A stretch of 64,000 bases of DNA from Blakeslea trispora (taxonomy: Eukaryota > Mucoromycota > Mucoromycetes > Mucorales > Choanephoraceae), in NCBI GenBank assembly GCA_025331445.1, contig JAIWNE010000127.1, positions 30,513 to 94,512 of the forward strand. Reading direction: 5' to 3'. The notes under the pieces are model-generated. The model was not told where the DNA came from. It saw nothing but the letters and a program-made list of their open reading frames with translations, and did no database searches. Positions 1 through 12,347 of the stretch are shown in pieces. The translations under genes were made by a program, and so were the position numbers. How positions within the stretch are numbered: the stretch's first letter is position 1; the number at the start of each line of letters is the position of its first letter.

Positions 1-1614
1 ACAATCCATAGTCAGAGGCTATACGAAAGGAAGTTTACCGTGTCAATGAGGAAACCAGTATTTGAAAGCCTATAAAGAAAGCAATGAGTTATACTGAAAT
101 CATAGATTCTGATATCTTACTTACGTTCAAGAAAGCCATCAACAGGGTCCTTGTAAATAATATCATTATTAAGCACAACTAGGCTCTAAACGAAAGAAGT
201 ATGTGAATAAAAAGATTACAACATGGATGCTCATGAATAATTACCTCAAGTTATACAACAAAGTAAACACATATCAATTAAAGACAAGAACTAAGTAAAA
301 GAAGTAGACTATTAGTGGCTTGACCGAAGAAAAAAAAAGAAAAAAACTTACCTTTATACTTAAAAAAAAGTAATAAAAAGAGAGAAAAAGGAAAAGAAAG
401 AAAAAAGAAAAAATTTCAACTTATTGACAGCTTCCTATTTGGGTCTTGTCAATAACAAAAAAAAAGAGAGAGAAAAATATCACACTGACAGATTTTATTA
501 TTGAATCACCGACAAAGAATAAAATATCTGACTTTACTTAACCGTTAAAAAATCTATGAAAAGGACTAAGAGAGCGCTTCAAGTGCATTATAAGCATTCA
601 GTAATATGTCCCTTTGATATAGCTACAAACAGGCACCTCTTTTCTTTTTTTTGTGTCTAAAAAACGACATTAGACCTGTTGACATGGGCACGTATGAGTA
701 CACTTTGAAAAAATAAAAATAAAGAGAAATAGCTCTATTCAATCTCAGCCAAAATCATACACACTTTTTTTTCTCCTCTCTTAAATTTATTTATTTTTTT
801 TATTACAAGTAGCCTTAACTCATAGTTTATTTATCTCTTTAAAAGCAGATGAGACTTAGCGAGCTCATGTATTTCAGCAATGCAGTATATTGGACACAGA
901 CATTCCAAGCGTGGACTCTGGTTTGGAAATACAACGAAAAGAGAACAGCCAGGAAAGCTTTTAAGTTGCAAGTTGACTTCAATCTAAAAAAAAAGAACAC
1001 CACGCTGCTACTTTTTTCTTCTTCAGTATTAAGCTTGATCCTCATCATACATGCCAAGTAAAAGGTAAGTTACATTGCCGTGTTATAAATCAGCTATACC
1101 CTTTCTTTTTTTTGTTTCGAAAAGAAGTGGATTGCTTTATGAACGAGAAGATCTTTTTTATGAATGGAAAACACTTTTTCGCAATAAATAACGACTGTTT
1201 ACGAGTTACTTTATGGACCAACCTTTATTTAGTTTTGTCTCAGTACATGAAAGGAAAGAATGTGGATTTTGGTATAAAATGAGCATATACAAGAGGAAAA
1301 AGATGCAAATGAACTATTGCAAGTTCTTACTTCTTATATTTTGACCTGTTAAGCTTACAAAAGTGGAACAGGAGAAAGGGGTTTTAGAGTAGAGGCTTAC
1401 CTTGAACGCACTACTGGTTATTTAGAGCATGAGACCGAGATGAGCTTGCATGTTCTTCACAAGACTCTTTTTTTTTGCTTTTAATTTTTATATGCTATCT
1501 TTTCTTCAAAGGTTTTTTTTAAGTATGTTTGTCTTGGTGCGTTTATTTCAATGTGTTTATCTCGGTGTCTTCTGCTTTAGATGCCTTTATTTCAGTGTCT
1601 TTTTTCTCTTTTAA
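1..1614. other. AT-rich region without a supportable gene
   Basis: This stretch is AT-rich with many A and T homopolymers. The short open frames (the longest about 110 codons) are low-complexity Lys/Phe-rich readings, and I recognise no domain, RNA gene or clear terminal repeat. Part of it may be the interior of the CACTA-like element whose right end lies at 2104. Confidence 0.5.
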
Positions 1615-2104
1615 TTTTTGAGAGTCTCTTTTTTTCAGTGCCTTAAGATTTTCGTTCCCATTTTTTAAAAATTTCCCAATTATTTTGTGAGTCTCAATCT
1701 CAATTTTTAATTTCTTCATTTCCAAAAGTGTTTTCCAATTTTTTAAGCAGTGATTTTTTAAGTCTTTATATTTTTTGAAGAAAAAAAGACAAGTCAATTT
1801 AAACTCCCCAGCATTAAGGAAATCAAGTAGCTGCAAAAACTCAAGAAGACAAAATATCACTGCCAAAAAATTCAAAGAGCGAATTTTCTTTAAGCAGGTA
1901 AAAATCTAAATGGTTATAACTTTATGAAAACAAACTCGTTTTGAATTCTGTAAGAAGTTCTGAAAGTCCAAACAATATATCTTAACATCTGTCAAAAAAA
2001 GTAGCAGCTTTTATAACCCAAATCAATACTTGGGTTTGGGGTGCACCTAAGACCATGTTAACCGTGGATGACCACCGTACGTTGGTCAAGCATTCGGTGT
2101 AGTG
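1615..2104 (+). repeat. Right arm of CACTA-like element A (copy 1 of a 490-bp repeat)
   Basis: About 490 bp, beginning near GAGAGTCTCTTTTTTT, recur in the same orientation at 4557-5049 with clear but diverged similarity. Both copies end in GTGTAGTG, the reverse complement of CACTACAC, so I read them as the right ends of two related CACTA-type elements. The last 100 bp are GC-richer and diverge most. The left end of element A is not identified and may lie outside the window. Confidence 0.55.
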
Positions 2105-2108
2105 TAAC

Positions 2109-5049
2109 CACTACACATAAAGGGTCGTCGCGCGCACGCCAATTTCTGCGGATAACTTGACTGTAACGCACGTTCCAGGCATGACGCGCGCAAAGCGTAG
2201 GCGTCATGTGTTTTGGCATTGTGACGACACAGCGAAACACTGTCATGTGTCAACGCATTGGAAGACAGGGCGGAGCAACGTCTTGTGTTTTCGCATCAGA
2301 ATTTGAGTGAACCTCTTTGTCTTTCGCTTCTATTAAAGAAACCTGATTGGATTGTTTACTCTTGACATCCTCATTCAATTGGCTTTTTTGACGATATATA
2401 CAATCATTAATTCGTTTTAATTGGCTTCATACTCGGTATTTTTATTGAATGTATGCTTTTAATTGGACAAAATGGGCTTCTTTACGTCAATACACTTCTT
2501 TATGATTGGGTTATATAGGTCAAATATAGAGGATTATAGGTCTAAAAATAGAGCTTTTTATCATAAAAAATGGTATATAAGGGCTGAAAATAATTGCTTA
2601 TACAGGGGGAAAATATTAGGGGTTCTATAGAAATCCAGGTAGAATGACCAGGCACAAATACAGCCAAAATGGTAGGCAAAATGATGGGCAAAATACGGCC
2701 AAAAAGCAGGCGAAAGAGCAAATTCAGTTATCCCGAAATGTCAGAAAAACCTTAACAAAATGACTATTAAAATGCTAAAACAGTTAGTTATAAAGCAAGC
2801 AGAAAATAACGTCATTTACTTACTTTAAAAGTCTCAAACAGCCATCCGGAAAGTAAATGGTAATGCGCTAAAATGATAGAAGCTCAACAACAGAAAAAAG
2901 ACTATAAAAAGTGAATAAGTTAAACCGAAATGAGATAATTTAATCATTTACTTACATACTAAAGCATCATAGCATCTCAGGTTATAATCATATTCAATTA
3001 CGAGTGTCTAAGGTAACTAAATAGAACGGTTAGAGAGGTCTTGAATCATATTCGATGGCTTTACTTACTTTTATACCAAGTTTCTCAGAAAAGACAAAAT
3101 TACGTGACTAATCCTAAAAAAAAAAGATGGTAAGTAAACAGCAATATATTGTTTGTCAAATTGTACCTTAAATTATGTATCAGTCTTCATAAGCTCTAAA
3201 GATAACATGCCTACATGAAGAATAGTATTCAATAAACTGTTGCTTAAGTATGGGAAAGTACTTACATGTTTTATTTCAAAATATAAAAAAAGTAAAAGAA
3301 ATGGAAGAGAAAAGAATAAAAAAAAAGGAAAAAGTATGTCTAAATAAAATAACATATTGACAAATTTCTATTTTCGTGATAAAAAATGAATCGAAAACAA
3401 AAAAAGATCTGTAAAAATACGATCCGTAGAAAATTAGATGGACAGAGACTGAAGATAGATGATTTTTTTCTCTCATCAGTAACACAAAGAATAACTGTTC
3501 ACATTGTACTTTACATGAGACTTTGCTAATCAGCTTAATAGTGTAGATATCCATAGGCCATGTAATTCAACTTAACAGATAGTCAAGATGGTTTACTTAA
3601 ATTGCAAAAGCAAGCCATTTAAAATAGACAATGTTGACATTAAATGAGCCCTTTTTTTTAAAAAAACAGGTTTTCTGAGGTGTTATTTTTTCCCAGACAG
3701 TTTTTTTCTTTTTCCTTCTATTTTCTTTTTTTATTACTAAATGAACTTTTACTCACTACTTGTATATTTTTAACCAAGTTGATGAGCCTCAACAAACTCC
3801 CGTCATCACAACAAAGCAACGCAATGCAAGTGCGCAATCAACAATCTTACAAGAGTTTAGAAGTTTAGAGCAAAAAAACACGTAAACAAAACTAGAATGA
3901 CTTTGACTGTGTCTACAAAAAAAAAGAGCTATCGCCAGCAAACGTGTAAGATCCTCTCATTTCAGCATCACTGTTTTTCTACACCCAAGCTTTAGTTATT
4001 GCAGTACACAGTTATTGAAATCTACTGTTGAACGCTTTACAAGAGGTAAGTAATACTTTTGGTTTAAATTGTAAACGGCTCTTTATTGGAATGGACTGCA
4101 TCACGAACAGTGACCTTGAATATTTGGTTGAAGAATTGTTTTTAAGCAATAAAAAAAAAGACAACATCTTTCTTGTCAAGTTATTACTTTATTTTTATAT
4201 GTGGCAATGTTATTCTGGATGATATGTATAGAAACGAGTATAAGGGAATAGAATACGGTAAAAAGGGCTGCTAGCATAGAATAGTGTGTGATAATGACTT
4301 TGGATTTACCTTATCTATCAAATATAAAAGGGATTAGCGTCTTTGTACTGTATTTCAAAAATAAACCTTTGATACGAGTAGCTTTAACAAGATCAAGCAT
4401 AAGGATTAAATTATGTTTGTATGTTGCTTACGTCTTTATTTTGACAGCTTTTGGCTTTTCAAACTACCCATCTTTAAGCAATCGTTTAAGTTTTTTTTTA
4501 GGTGTCTCTTTTATTTTCAACCTCTTTTTTTTTATGTATTTTTTCTAGTATTTTTTTTTGAGAGTCTCTTTTTTTTAGTGCTTTAAGTTTTTTATTTCCC
4601 ATTTTTAAAAGATTTTCCCAATTAATTTGTGAGTCGCATTCTCAATTTTTAATTTCTTCATTTCCGAAAGTATTTTCCAATTTTTTTAAGCAGTGATTTT
4701 TTAAGTCTTGATATTTTTTGAAGAAAAAATGACAAGTCAATTTAAACTCCTTAGCATTAAGAAAATCAAGTTGCTTCAAAATCTTAAGCAGAGAAAAAAT
4801 CACTGCCAAAAAATTTAAAGAGCGAAATTTCTTTAAGCAGTGAAATGATAAAAGAAATGTAAATGGTAATAACTTTATGAAAATACATCCAATTTTAAAT
4901 TTGTAAAAAGTTTTGGAAGCCTAGAAAATGCATCTAAATATCTGCCAAAAAAAACAGCAACTTTCATAGTTAAAATCAAAAGTTGAAAAAATAAGGCCCA
5001 TGTTAGCCGCACGTGTCCGACGTGCGTCCGACACGGGTTAAGTGTAGTG
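2109..5049. mobile_element. CACTA-like non-autonomous element B (about 2.94 kb)
   Basis: The left end reads CACTACACATAA and the right end is the reverse complement of CACTACACTTAA, giving an imperfect 12-bp terminal inverted repeat of CACTA type. AAC lies just outside both ends (2106-2108 and 5050-5052), as a 3-bp target duplication would; its last right-hand base is shared with the first base of element C, so this is not fully independent. No transposase or other gene is visible inside. Short open frames at 3173-3554 and 4028-4548 are low-complexity and not credible. The right 490 bp match the right arm of element A. Confidence 0.5.
4557..5049 (+). repeat. Right arm of CACTA-like element B (copy 2 of a 490-bp repeat)
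   Basis: Direct-orientation partner of 1615-2104. It ends in GTGTAGTG, followed after two bases by CACTACGGG, the start of element C. Short inverted GC-rich words (ACGTGTCCGACGTGCG) precede the end. Subterminal repeats of this sort are usual in CACTA elements, where they bind transposition proteins. Confidence 0.55.
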
Positions 5050-5051
5050 AA

Positions 5052-5064
5052 CACTACGGGTAAA
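5052..5064 (+). repeat. Left terminal inverted repeat of element C
   Basis: CACTACGGGTAAA, matching 11 of 13 bases of the reverse complement of 12410-12422. It directly follows the right end of element B. Confidence 0.65.
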
Positions 5065-5105
5065 AGCTTGTCTGTTTTATATCTGAAAACCCCTGTTTGG
5101 AATAT

Positions 5106-5268
5106 TTAACCGACTTTGTCGGTTAACGACAGAAAAAGACAAAACACAGACTAATCGGTTTAAGGATTTATTAGGCCTTTAACCGACAATTTTCTCGCTG
5201 CTTAAAAATTGTCAGTTAAAGGGTGTTTTAGACTTTTAACTGACAGATAATGCATGTCGGTTAAAGGG
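5106..5268. repeat. Three subterminal hairpins, left end of element C
   Basis: Three successive inverted repeats share the word TTTAACCGACA. The first (5106-5126) has perfect 9-bp arms TTAACCGAC around a 3-base loop. The second pairs about 18 bases (5176-5193 with 5205-5222, one mismatch). The third (about 5233-5268) pairs TTTAACTGACA with TGTCGGTTAAA. The same arm recurs near the right end at 12348-12402. These are likely binding sites for element-encoded proteins; the shape is seen, the role is inferred. Confidence 0.7.
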
Positions 5269-6520
5269 CAATCCTTTGATCTTATTTGCTTTCTTGATTA
5301 AAACACCCTTGATACCATTGGCTTAAAGAGACCTCTTGTACTTCTTTCGGTCTTTATACCCCTTTACTCCCATAGGATCTCTCACGTTACATTATTACAC
5401 AATTTTTTCAATTACACTCCTTTGCTATTTGACCTTAGTTTAAAGATGTATGCTCTATTTGGCAGTTGTTACTTTTCTTTATTGGCTAGTATGCTTTCGT
5501 TACTACTCTTTTCGTACTCGGTTAAAATATATTACGGAAGGCTTTTTTTAAATTCTTTTATATAATTGGTTTATTCATAATCAGTTATTACTATATACGA
5601 TCTATCTATAGGATTTGTGTCCATATATTATTGGCTAATCCAATGCTCAATATACTGGGTCCCCCGTACTCATTTGTACCTCTTTACCTAGCCTTGGGTA
5701 TTGCAGTATTCATATTTTGTGCTTACCTTTAGAACCGTTGTTTTCAGAGCTATACGTTTATTATTCAGTCAGGGAACCAGAATAAGACAGAAGCAGTTTG
5801 TATCTCTTCTTGAGGCCATTAGACGATCTTTGTAAAAGAAAAAGAACTATAGTGAAATAAAAAGAAAGGGTTATTAGAATCAATTGCAAACGCAAATGTT
5901 AGAAATTATTTACCTTTTCATTATGATAAACATCAGCCTTCGCAGTAAGAGTCCATCAGATAGAACATCTACAAAATACATCAAATGCAAAATTAGATCG
6001 AGCTTATTCAGTTACATCTTATTTTTTTATGTTTACTTACAATTTGAGAGTATCAAAGGATTTGGGCTTTCTTTACACACACTTTAAGAAGGGCAAGGTA
6101 ACTAGTTATGACTATTAAAAGAAAAGCGTTAGCTTCGTTTCAATGAGAAGATTCTATCATTTACCTTTTTGCGAAAAGTAACAGGAACGAAAACTTGGTA
6201 CTTGCACGATAATACTATACAGTAATTCATATTAATAATTGTTTTCTTTTTTATTTTTAGTAATAGATACATACCATGAACCACTCATAAATAGTTTAAA
6301 GAAAGAACGAAAGAAAAAAGAAACTAAAAAAATTTTAATTGGTTTTTAACGATTTAAATGTTTTGTCCTGAGCCACTTGGTGTTTAAATCATGTTTCATT
6401 CAAATTCCGATTGTGTCAAATCAATTCAAATCAAAGTATCTAATGCTGACAGTATAAAAGACTTTGTGCCTGATTTCATTTTGTTGATTGTCTTTATCAT
6501 CATTTCTATACAAATCAAGC

Positions 6521-7670
6521 ATGTTTCACACTACCACTTCCAACAACACCAACACTAACGCCGTTGCTGTTCCCATTCCTGTACCTAACGCTGTTAGCAT
6601 CAGCGGTACTGTCTCTACTCCTCGTCAGAACAACACGGCCATCAACAGAGAAGTACAAGAGTTGAAGCGAGCCCTTGCTAACACCAATCAGCAGCTTCAA
6701 AGTGTCGAGGCCAAGAACAACCTGCTATCTCGCCAGCTGAATGACTTGAATGCAAAATTTACTACCAATTCGACTAGCACTAATACCAAGTTTCGATTCC
6801 CTGGCACCAAAGACGATTTAAAGATACTCCGTGTTAGTGCTATTCATAATCTATTCTTTCGGCTTTACTCATCGTTTCTATTTAGTGTCTTATAATCGAT
6901 ATTGAAAGAGAACAGCTCGGCGAAAATGGCTGGAGACTAGATGAGACACTAATCAATGGTCCTTACAATGGACAAAAAGTGAAGACAATCATCAGCAATT
7001 TTGAGGTACATCACACGTACTTTATTATTCTTCGTGATAAAGTCTGGAGCTCTACAGACAGAGCAAACTTTGTCAAGTATGTCCTTGGCAAACGCTTCAA
7101 CAGCCTTCGTGACGAAAAAAAGAAGAAGGATTTGCCAGAAGAAGCTAGAGAAGAAATCCAAAGAAAGAATAGTTATGCGACTCGCAAATCACAAGTAAGA
7201 TATTTTGATTACAAGTTCTCATGTTTCGCAATCGCTAACAACAATATTTCGATAAATAGATCTTGAAAAGAAGAAGAAACACGTACAGCAATTTCAAGCA
7301 TCGCCTTCAAAGTTACTATGGAACGGATGCTGAGTGCACTTCAGTACTCGTTCCAGATATGATTTCAGACCAAGAGGATGAGTTAGATGCTGACGGTGAA
7401 GAAGTAAGACTAAGAAAGACTCCAAAATACAGAACAGAAAAGGTTAGTAGACTACAGCAAACTATTGTGAATATAATAACTAATTTGCTTAAATAGTGTG
7501 ACGAGTTTTTTGATGAGTTGGATGCAATTCGCAACGCCAACACAAAAGCCAGAAACCGTCGATTCATACCCACCAAGATTGGTTCAAGAATTCGGAAGGA
7601 ATCACACACCATTACTTCTGAAACACTTGCTGCTTTGCCAACATGGGCGATTGATAGTAATTCTGTTTGA
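6521..7670 (+). CDS. Element C protein 1: coiled-coil/basic four-exon protein
   Basis: Function unknown. It starts at ATG 6521. Exons 6521-6832, 6886-7194, 7260-7442 and 7497-7670 are separated by 53-65 nt introns with donors GTTAGT, GTAAGA and GTTAGT and TAG acceptors. All join in frame to give 325 residues with no disruption. The N-terminus is Thr/Asn/Val-rich, then residues about 45-85 form a Leu/Gln/Asn-rich heptad-like coiled coil. The middle is Lys/Arg-rich with clusters such as DEKKKKD and KRRRN; an acidic patch (DQEDELDADGEE) follows. The gene lies in a CACTA element beside a Tnp2 transposase and converges on the 247-residue ORF, 57 bp from stop to stop. It may be a TnpA-like DNA-binding accessory factor that recognises the terminal hairpins, but this is inferred from position and charge only. 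AATAAA near 7689 could serve as a poly(A) signal. Confidence 0.75.
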
Positions 7671-7727
7671 GCCTTTTCTTAAATCTGTTGTAATAAATAC
7701 TTTGTAAAAAAAATCATCCTTTGTTTG

Positions 7728-8471
7728 TTACATAATTTTATTTGGTAAATCAACAACGACAGTGATATCTGTGAAAGGTGTATTCAACATGTGAACTAGT
7801 GAATTCATTTTTTGTACTGGTAGAATTGAATAGGAACTAACATTTTCGTATTCACACCGAAAAGGACGCATATAAGGTCCAGTGTACTGAGATAAATCTT
7901 CTTTACCGGTACGAGGATTCTTGAACCAGTGGACAAAAGCAAAGTAGTGGTTCAAGTAGCATGTTTTGCCATTGCTATCAGCAAACTGTGCCTGATGACA
8001 AAAAAAGTAATCGACTGATCCAGCACGGAGATGCTCGGTAGTGTCTGTTATATTGACACCTTCCAAATCATCGTTTTTGAAATCATCCTGGCGAAAGGCA
8101 TTGAAATCGATGCCAACATTGCTTCCTGTTAGTCTAGAACTGTAAGTGGATCCAAGCACATCAATCTTTTTGAATTTTTTGACATTGTTGATAACGACAA
8201 TCGGTGTACTGTATTGTCTTCCGTAATATTCAACCAAACATTGAAAGTGTTCTGGTTTCAAGTGCTTAGGAGCCCCTCGGGCCCAAGTGAGAGGCACTCT
8301 ACCGTCCCTGGTCATGGATTCAAAGCCCATAGGATTTCCACCTTTTTGTGAGTACTTGATCATGTCACCTAATGAATAAGGAATACCAGGTTCTATGATA
8401 CCCTGATCTTGCAACAAATCCTCACTTGTTTGAATGATATTGTTGTTGTTGTTTTCTGTAGTTTGGTTCAT
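7728..8471 (-). CDS. Element C protein 2: possible detached Tnp2 C-terminal module
   Basis: An uninterrupted single-exon ORF of 247 residues. I place the start at ATG 8471 (MNQTTENNNN); an upstream in-frame ATG at 8522 would add 17 hydrophobic residues. The N-terminus is Asn/Thr-rich, and the body holds aromatic-rich segments including CYLNHYFAFVHWFK and a tail ending TVVVDLPNKIM. The pattern of a phenylalanine-rich strand, an acidic middle and a final ILPVQKMNSLV-like segment resembles the C-terminal domain fused to other Tnp2 transposases, such as the last exon of the relic at 55910-58927. I infer a split-off Tnp2 module rather than an unrelated gene; similarity at this level needs a profile search. 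It converges on protein 1. Confidence 0.65.
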   Translation of the reverse strand: MNQTTENNNNNIIQTSEDLLQDQGIIEPGIPYSLGDMIKYSQKGGNPMGFESMTRDGRVPLTWARGAPKHLKPEHFQCLVEYYGRQYSTPIVVINNVKKFKKIDVLGSTYSSRLTGSNVGIDFNAFRQDDFKNDDLEGVNITDTTEHLRAGSVDYFFCHQAQFADSNGKTCYLNHYFAFVHWFKNPRTGKEDLSQYTGPYMRPFRCEYENVSSYSILPVQKMNSLVHMLNTPFTDITVVVDLPNKIM

Positions 8472-8558
8472 TTCGTAGTTGTTTGATATATATGAAAGAC
8501 AAGTATTTCTAATAAAAAACAAATGAATATGATTGATGCTCTAAATGTCTTGATTTAG

Positions 8559-8706
8559 TTGGATACTATCAATTGATTATCAGCATGGTGACACAACCCT
8601 CTTTTGGCACTACCATTCGAAAAACTACAAAACTTTAACTGATGCGATTGAGATAGGACTGAAAGCTATTGGTAGATTTCCAGATCTCACAGTTATTGGT
8701 GTATAA
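8559..8706 (+). CDS. Orphan coding-like exon inside element C
   Basis: An open frame of about 48 codons begins after a possible acceptor (GATTTAG ending at 8558) and ends at TAA 8704-8706. It reads as coding rather than random sequence (segments DYQHGDTTLFWHYHS and GLKAIGRFPDLTVIG). No in-frame ATG or upstream exon could be joined to it, because protein 2 starts only about 90 bp away on the other strand. It could be the last exon of a lost fourth gene or a captured fragment. I do not recognise the family. Confidence 0.25.
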
Positions 8707-9082
8707 CATTATGCCAACACTGTTACGTTACAGGCAAAAGACAATTTTAACAAACAAAATATAAACCAAAAATGGTAAGAACGTATCACGCTCTGTTTAA
8801 ATTTGGAGCAGAAGTTTAGTTTTAGTCTAGTTTCTTTTGATTTTTTTGGTTTCTTTTTTTATGTATTAGCTTTTCTTTAATGTTGCATCTTCAATAGGCA
8901 TGACAAACCATAAACTACGCGTAGTAAATCAACCATAAACTTGGTATGCATAGGCAGTAGAAAATAAACGTGATAATAATGTAAGCAAATATGTTAAGTT
9001 TTTTTGTTTCTATTCTAAAATTTTTTTAATGATATTGATAAGTATATGTAGATCGATAATAACAATAAAAAAAAAGAAGCAA

Positions 9083-11589
9083 TTAGGAGAGTTCATCTAA
9101 GGAGGTGATGCCAGCATCGTTAGAGAAGATTATTGCTTGCATTTTACGCATGTATGTTTTCTCGAAACCATGCTTGTGATTTGTTTTTACATTTTTAAGA
9201 AAGAGGTTGTTTCTTTCGAAGTTAAACGCCCAAAAGCAAGAGACTGGACCCCATTTGCGCATGCAATCGCGGAGATGCAGCATAAAATGAAAATTGGGCG
9301 GAACAGATTCAGAGCCGTAGGCTTGTTCATATTTTTGGCAAAGTTTAAGAGATGAGTGTGAACTACATCAATATCAGCAATTTTTATAACACCAGAATCT
9401 AGGATTCGGAGAGCATGGATCAACTCCATCATGTGCATGTAAACAGAGGCATCAAGAGCGGGAGGACAAAGGAGAGCATGGGCCTTAGAGGTCATGAAAT
9501 CTTTAAATTCGACTGCTTTGACATATGAGAACCCAGTTTTAGTAATTTTTTTTTCGACATAGGATTGCCAGGAGCTTGGGGATTAAAATCCATATGATAT
9601 TGCATGATTTGTTGAACCTTCAGATAAGCATCTTCCGGCATCATTTTAATCAGAGAAGTTTTGGCAGCACCCAAGTATAGAACGTGCATAGGCTCAATAG
9701 CTAACAGGTCGTAGGAGAAGTAAGGCAACTTGAAAAGCACCGAAAAACGAACACCACTTGCTTGCTCTAACTCCTTTCTTTTCTTTGCTGTGTCAGCCTT
9801 CTTCCAAGCACGAGAGCTAGCCCTTGTTTCCTCATTGGTTCTTCTTCTCCAAGTGTTACAATTCCGGTTGCAATAGTTTCTTTGGTTGCCAGGTTCTGCA
9901 AAACGAGGAAACTGCGTATGGCACAAGTGACAACCAAAATTACTATTGAAGGACGTACTACTTGCTAGTTTTTTTGTTGCTGGAAGATCCGAGCAGATTG
10001 TAGCCAGGCACGCCCTTACGTTGTTCTTAACAACCGAGCCATCTTTCATTACTATCGTCATCTCCACACCATGCAACAACACGAGCAACTCATCCACCAA
10101 TGGCTTCAGGTAATGATTGAATGCAGTGGTTGGAGGTTCTTGAGGACCAGGGATGACTCCCACGAGTACCATATTCTTCTTGAGGTCACGGCCGTCGGCT
10201 TTAGGTAAGTTCTGTATAGTGAGGTATATACACCCTACACTATAATGGGCACTAAATGGACCAAACCAGTCAACGTTCAGAGTGAGGAGCAGGTTGTAGT
10301 CACCGAGGAAAGCAAAAGGAAGAGGATCGTTTGGAAGTGCCTTGAACTCAGCGAAACCGGTACCATCGTAAATGTCAAGCATGTAGCCAGGAACAGTCTC
10401 ACGTCTTCTCCATTCGTTGATCTGGTCAGCAAAACCTTGGCGCAGAAAGAATTTTTTGAGTGTGGAAATGATTGAGCAGTATGGATACTCTTTTTGAGGC
10501 ACAAGTATTGCAACCTCTCTCGTGTAATCGTAGTCATACACTTTGCCTGTACAGTATCTTCCAGACTTATTTGGCTTGAATACTGCATTTTGTAAGTCTT
10601 GATTGCAAACAATATCCTCGCCTCCAGGCTGGTTCTTTTGTTCGTAGAGATGGTGACAGCTGGTACAAACATTATAGTACTTAATACCATCATTACTCAG
10701 TTTGAAAAGCTGGCTTCTTTTCAAGAACGTTGCCAATGTTCTTGGAAAGCGGAATACATCGTTTTGGATTTCCAACAGACGGTTAAGATCTTCCATGTAC
10801 TTTTCGATCTGGTGGCGAGGAGTGCTGTTGTTAAACATGTCAGTAACCAGCCGAAAGAGGATCTTAGAAGAAGGGCTTCGAGGAAGTTTATCAGCTAAGT
10901 TGAGAAAAGATACGAGTTGGTATAAGACTACTTGTACTAAAACAGCTGTTATAGAACTACTTACATAGAAGATCAGATTCAGAAGGTGTAGCAGACTCAG
11001 GCTCAGGCTCAGGCACAGTAGAAGCATTGACAGGTTCTTTAACTTCATCGATTTGCATTGGATCTATTGAAAATAATTTTGTCAGTTCTTTCTCTTTATG
11101 CAGACATCACAGTTTAACAAATTTACCAGAGTTTGATGGTTGTTCAGCCAACTCAGTTGTTGGATGTGATATTTGTCGATTGGTAACAGTAGGAACTGAA
11201 CGAGAAATAATATAGGCCTTTTATTAGGTGAAGAGAAAAAGTGTTAGACACGATAAAAAACTCTTCTTAATAGAATCTGTGTTTGTAAATTGTAATTCAG
11301 ATGTGGTAAATACCACATTGGATTAAGGAAATGAGGAGTACGTCTGTTGATTGAGTTCTCTGTGGATTGAGAGGTAAAGAATAAGAATTAAATGTGAATG
11401 GGCTAGATCAGAGATAGATCACTTACTATTGATTTCAAGCCATTGTTGATAGGGCATCTTGTCATACTTGTTGTGAATTTTATGAGAACGATGGGTAGAA
11501 GGCTTGATAAACTTGGCCTCTTCAGGTCTGTGTTTGCAGATGTCACAAAAACAGTAGATCAAAGTGTTTCCAGTTGGCATAGAAGGCAT
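9083..11589 (-). CDS. Tnp2-type (CACTA/EnSpm) transposase, two frame breaks
   Basis: Transposase of element C. Start ATG 11589; exons 11589-11427, 11195-11127, 11063-10965 and 10894-9083, with GTAAGT/GTAAAT donors, all joining in phase. Exon 1 carries a CFCDICKHR zinc-finger-like motif; exon 3 has Pro-Glu repeats. Exon 4 holds the Tnp2 core: a cysteine pair CTSCHHLYE, DIYDGTGFAEFKAL, LNVDWFGPFSAHYSVG, CSDLPATKKLASSTSFNS followed by CHLCHTQFPRF, the LPYFSYDLLAIEPMHVLYLG motif typical of the family, and finally the HLRDCMRKWGPVSCFWAFNF segment. The frame breaks twice, each explained by one missing A in a run (plus-strand T9 at 9546-9554 and T5 at 9332-9336). These may be real decay or sequencing error; otherwise the gene looks nearly intact. 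Protein 2 may supply the missing C-terminal part. Confidence 0.8.
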
Positions 11590-12347
11590 TTTAAGGTAAA
11601 TCAAATAGAAAGTGAGATGGATAGTAGTTTTATTTTATTTTTCTGCTTGTATTTTATATCTTTTTCTTTTGTTTGAACTGCCACCACTTTGTTACTAATC
11701 AAAAGGATTGCACAGAATTTCATTTGTTCCTTGAATGTAGACAAATCAAAAGTCTTTTTGCTTAGAATTCATTGATCGGAAGCATTGTTTTTGGCTAATG
11801 AATATTCTTCTTCAATGTTTGGTTCCTTTCTGTCAACAATTATTAAAGCAAGACATATTCCAAAGCTTGACATCCGTCGATACTGCTTGATTTTTTATTC
11901 AGTTAAATATGCATATCAACACTTCCGAAACTATACCAGTAATTTGTAAGCTGTTCTAATCATTCCTTCTGCTCTTATTTTAGACATAATGCCTTCCTAA
12001 TTTGTCATGAATCAAGAATATTGTTGAAGCTCAGCTGCGCGCTGTTTAGATCAGAATGCGAAGCGATTTAGAAAATTAAATGCCTTTTTATTGGTTAAAA
12101 GTATCAACATCTTTTTTAAAAAAAATTTAAAGTGGTCACAATAAAAAAACTGGATTTTGTTAAAAATGGCGGTTCTTAAATTAGAGTCGAAAAATGTTCA
12201 AATTGAATGCTTCTAAACGCATAGAAAATGATAGTAAAAACAACAATCTTCTTACATATTTACATTCAATATAGTTACAGACATTACTGCGTCAAATTTC
12301 GTTCAATTTTGACCATTTTTCATAAAAATACATTTTACTGCTTAAAA

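Noticed and set aside
2058..2246. 62-codon minus-strand ORF in the GC-richer patch
   Set aside because: It spans the junction of elements A and B, including both terminal sequences, so it cannot be a natural gene.
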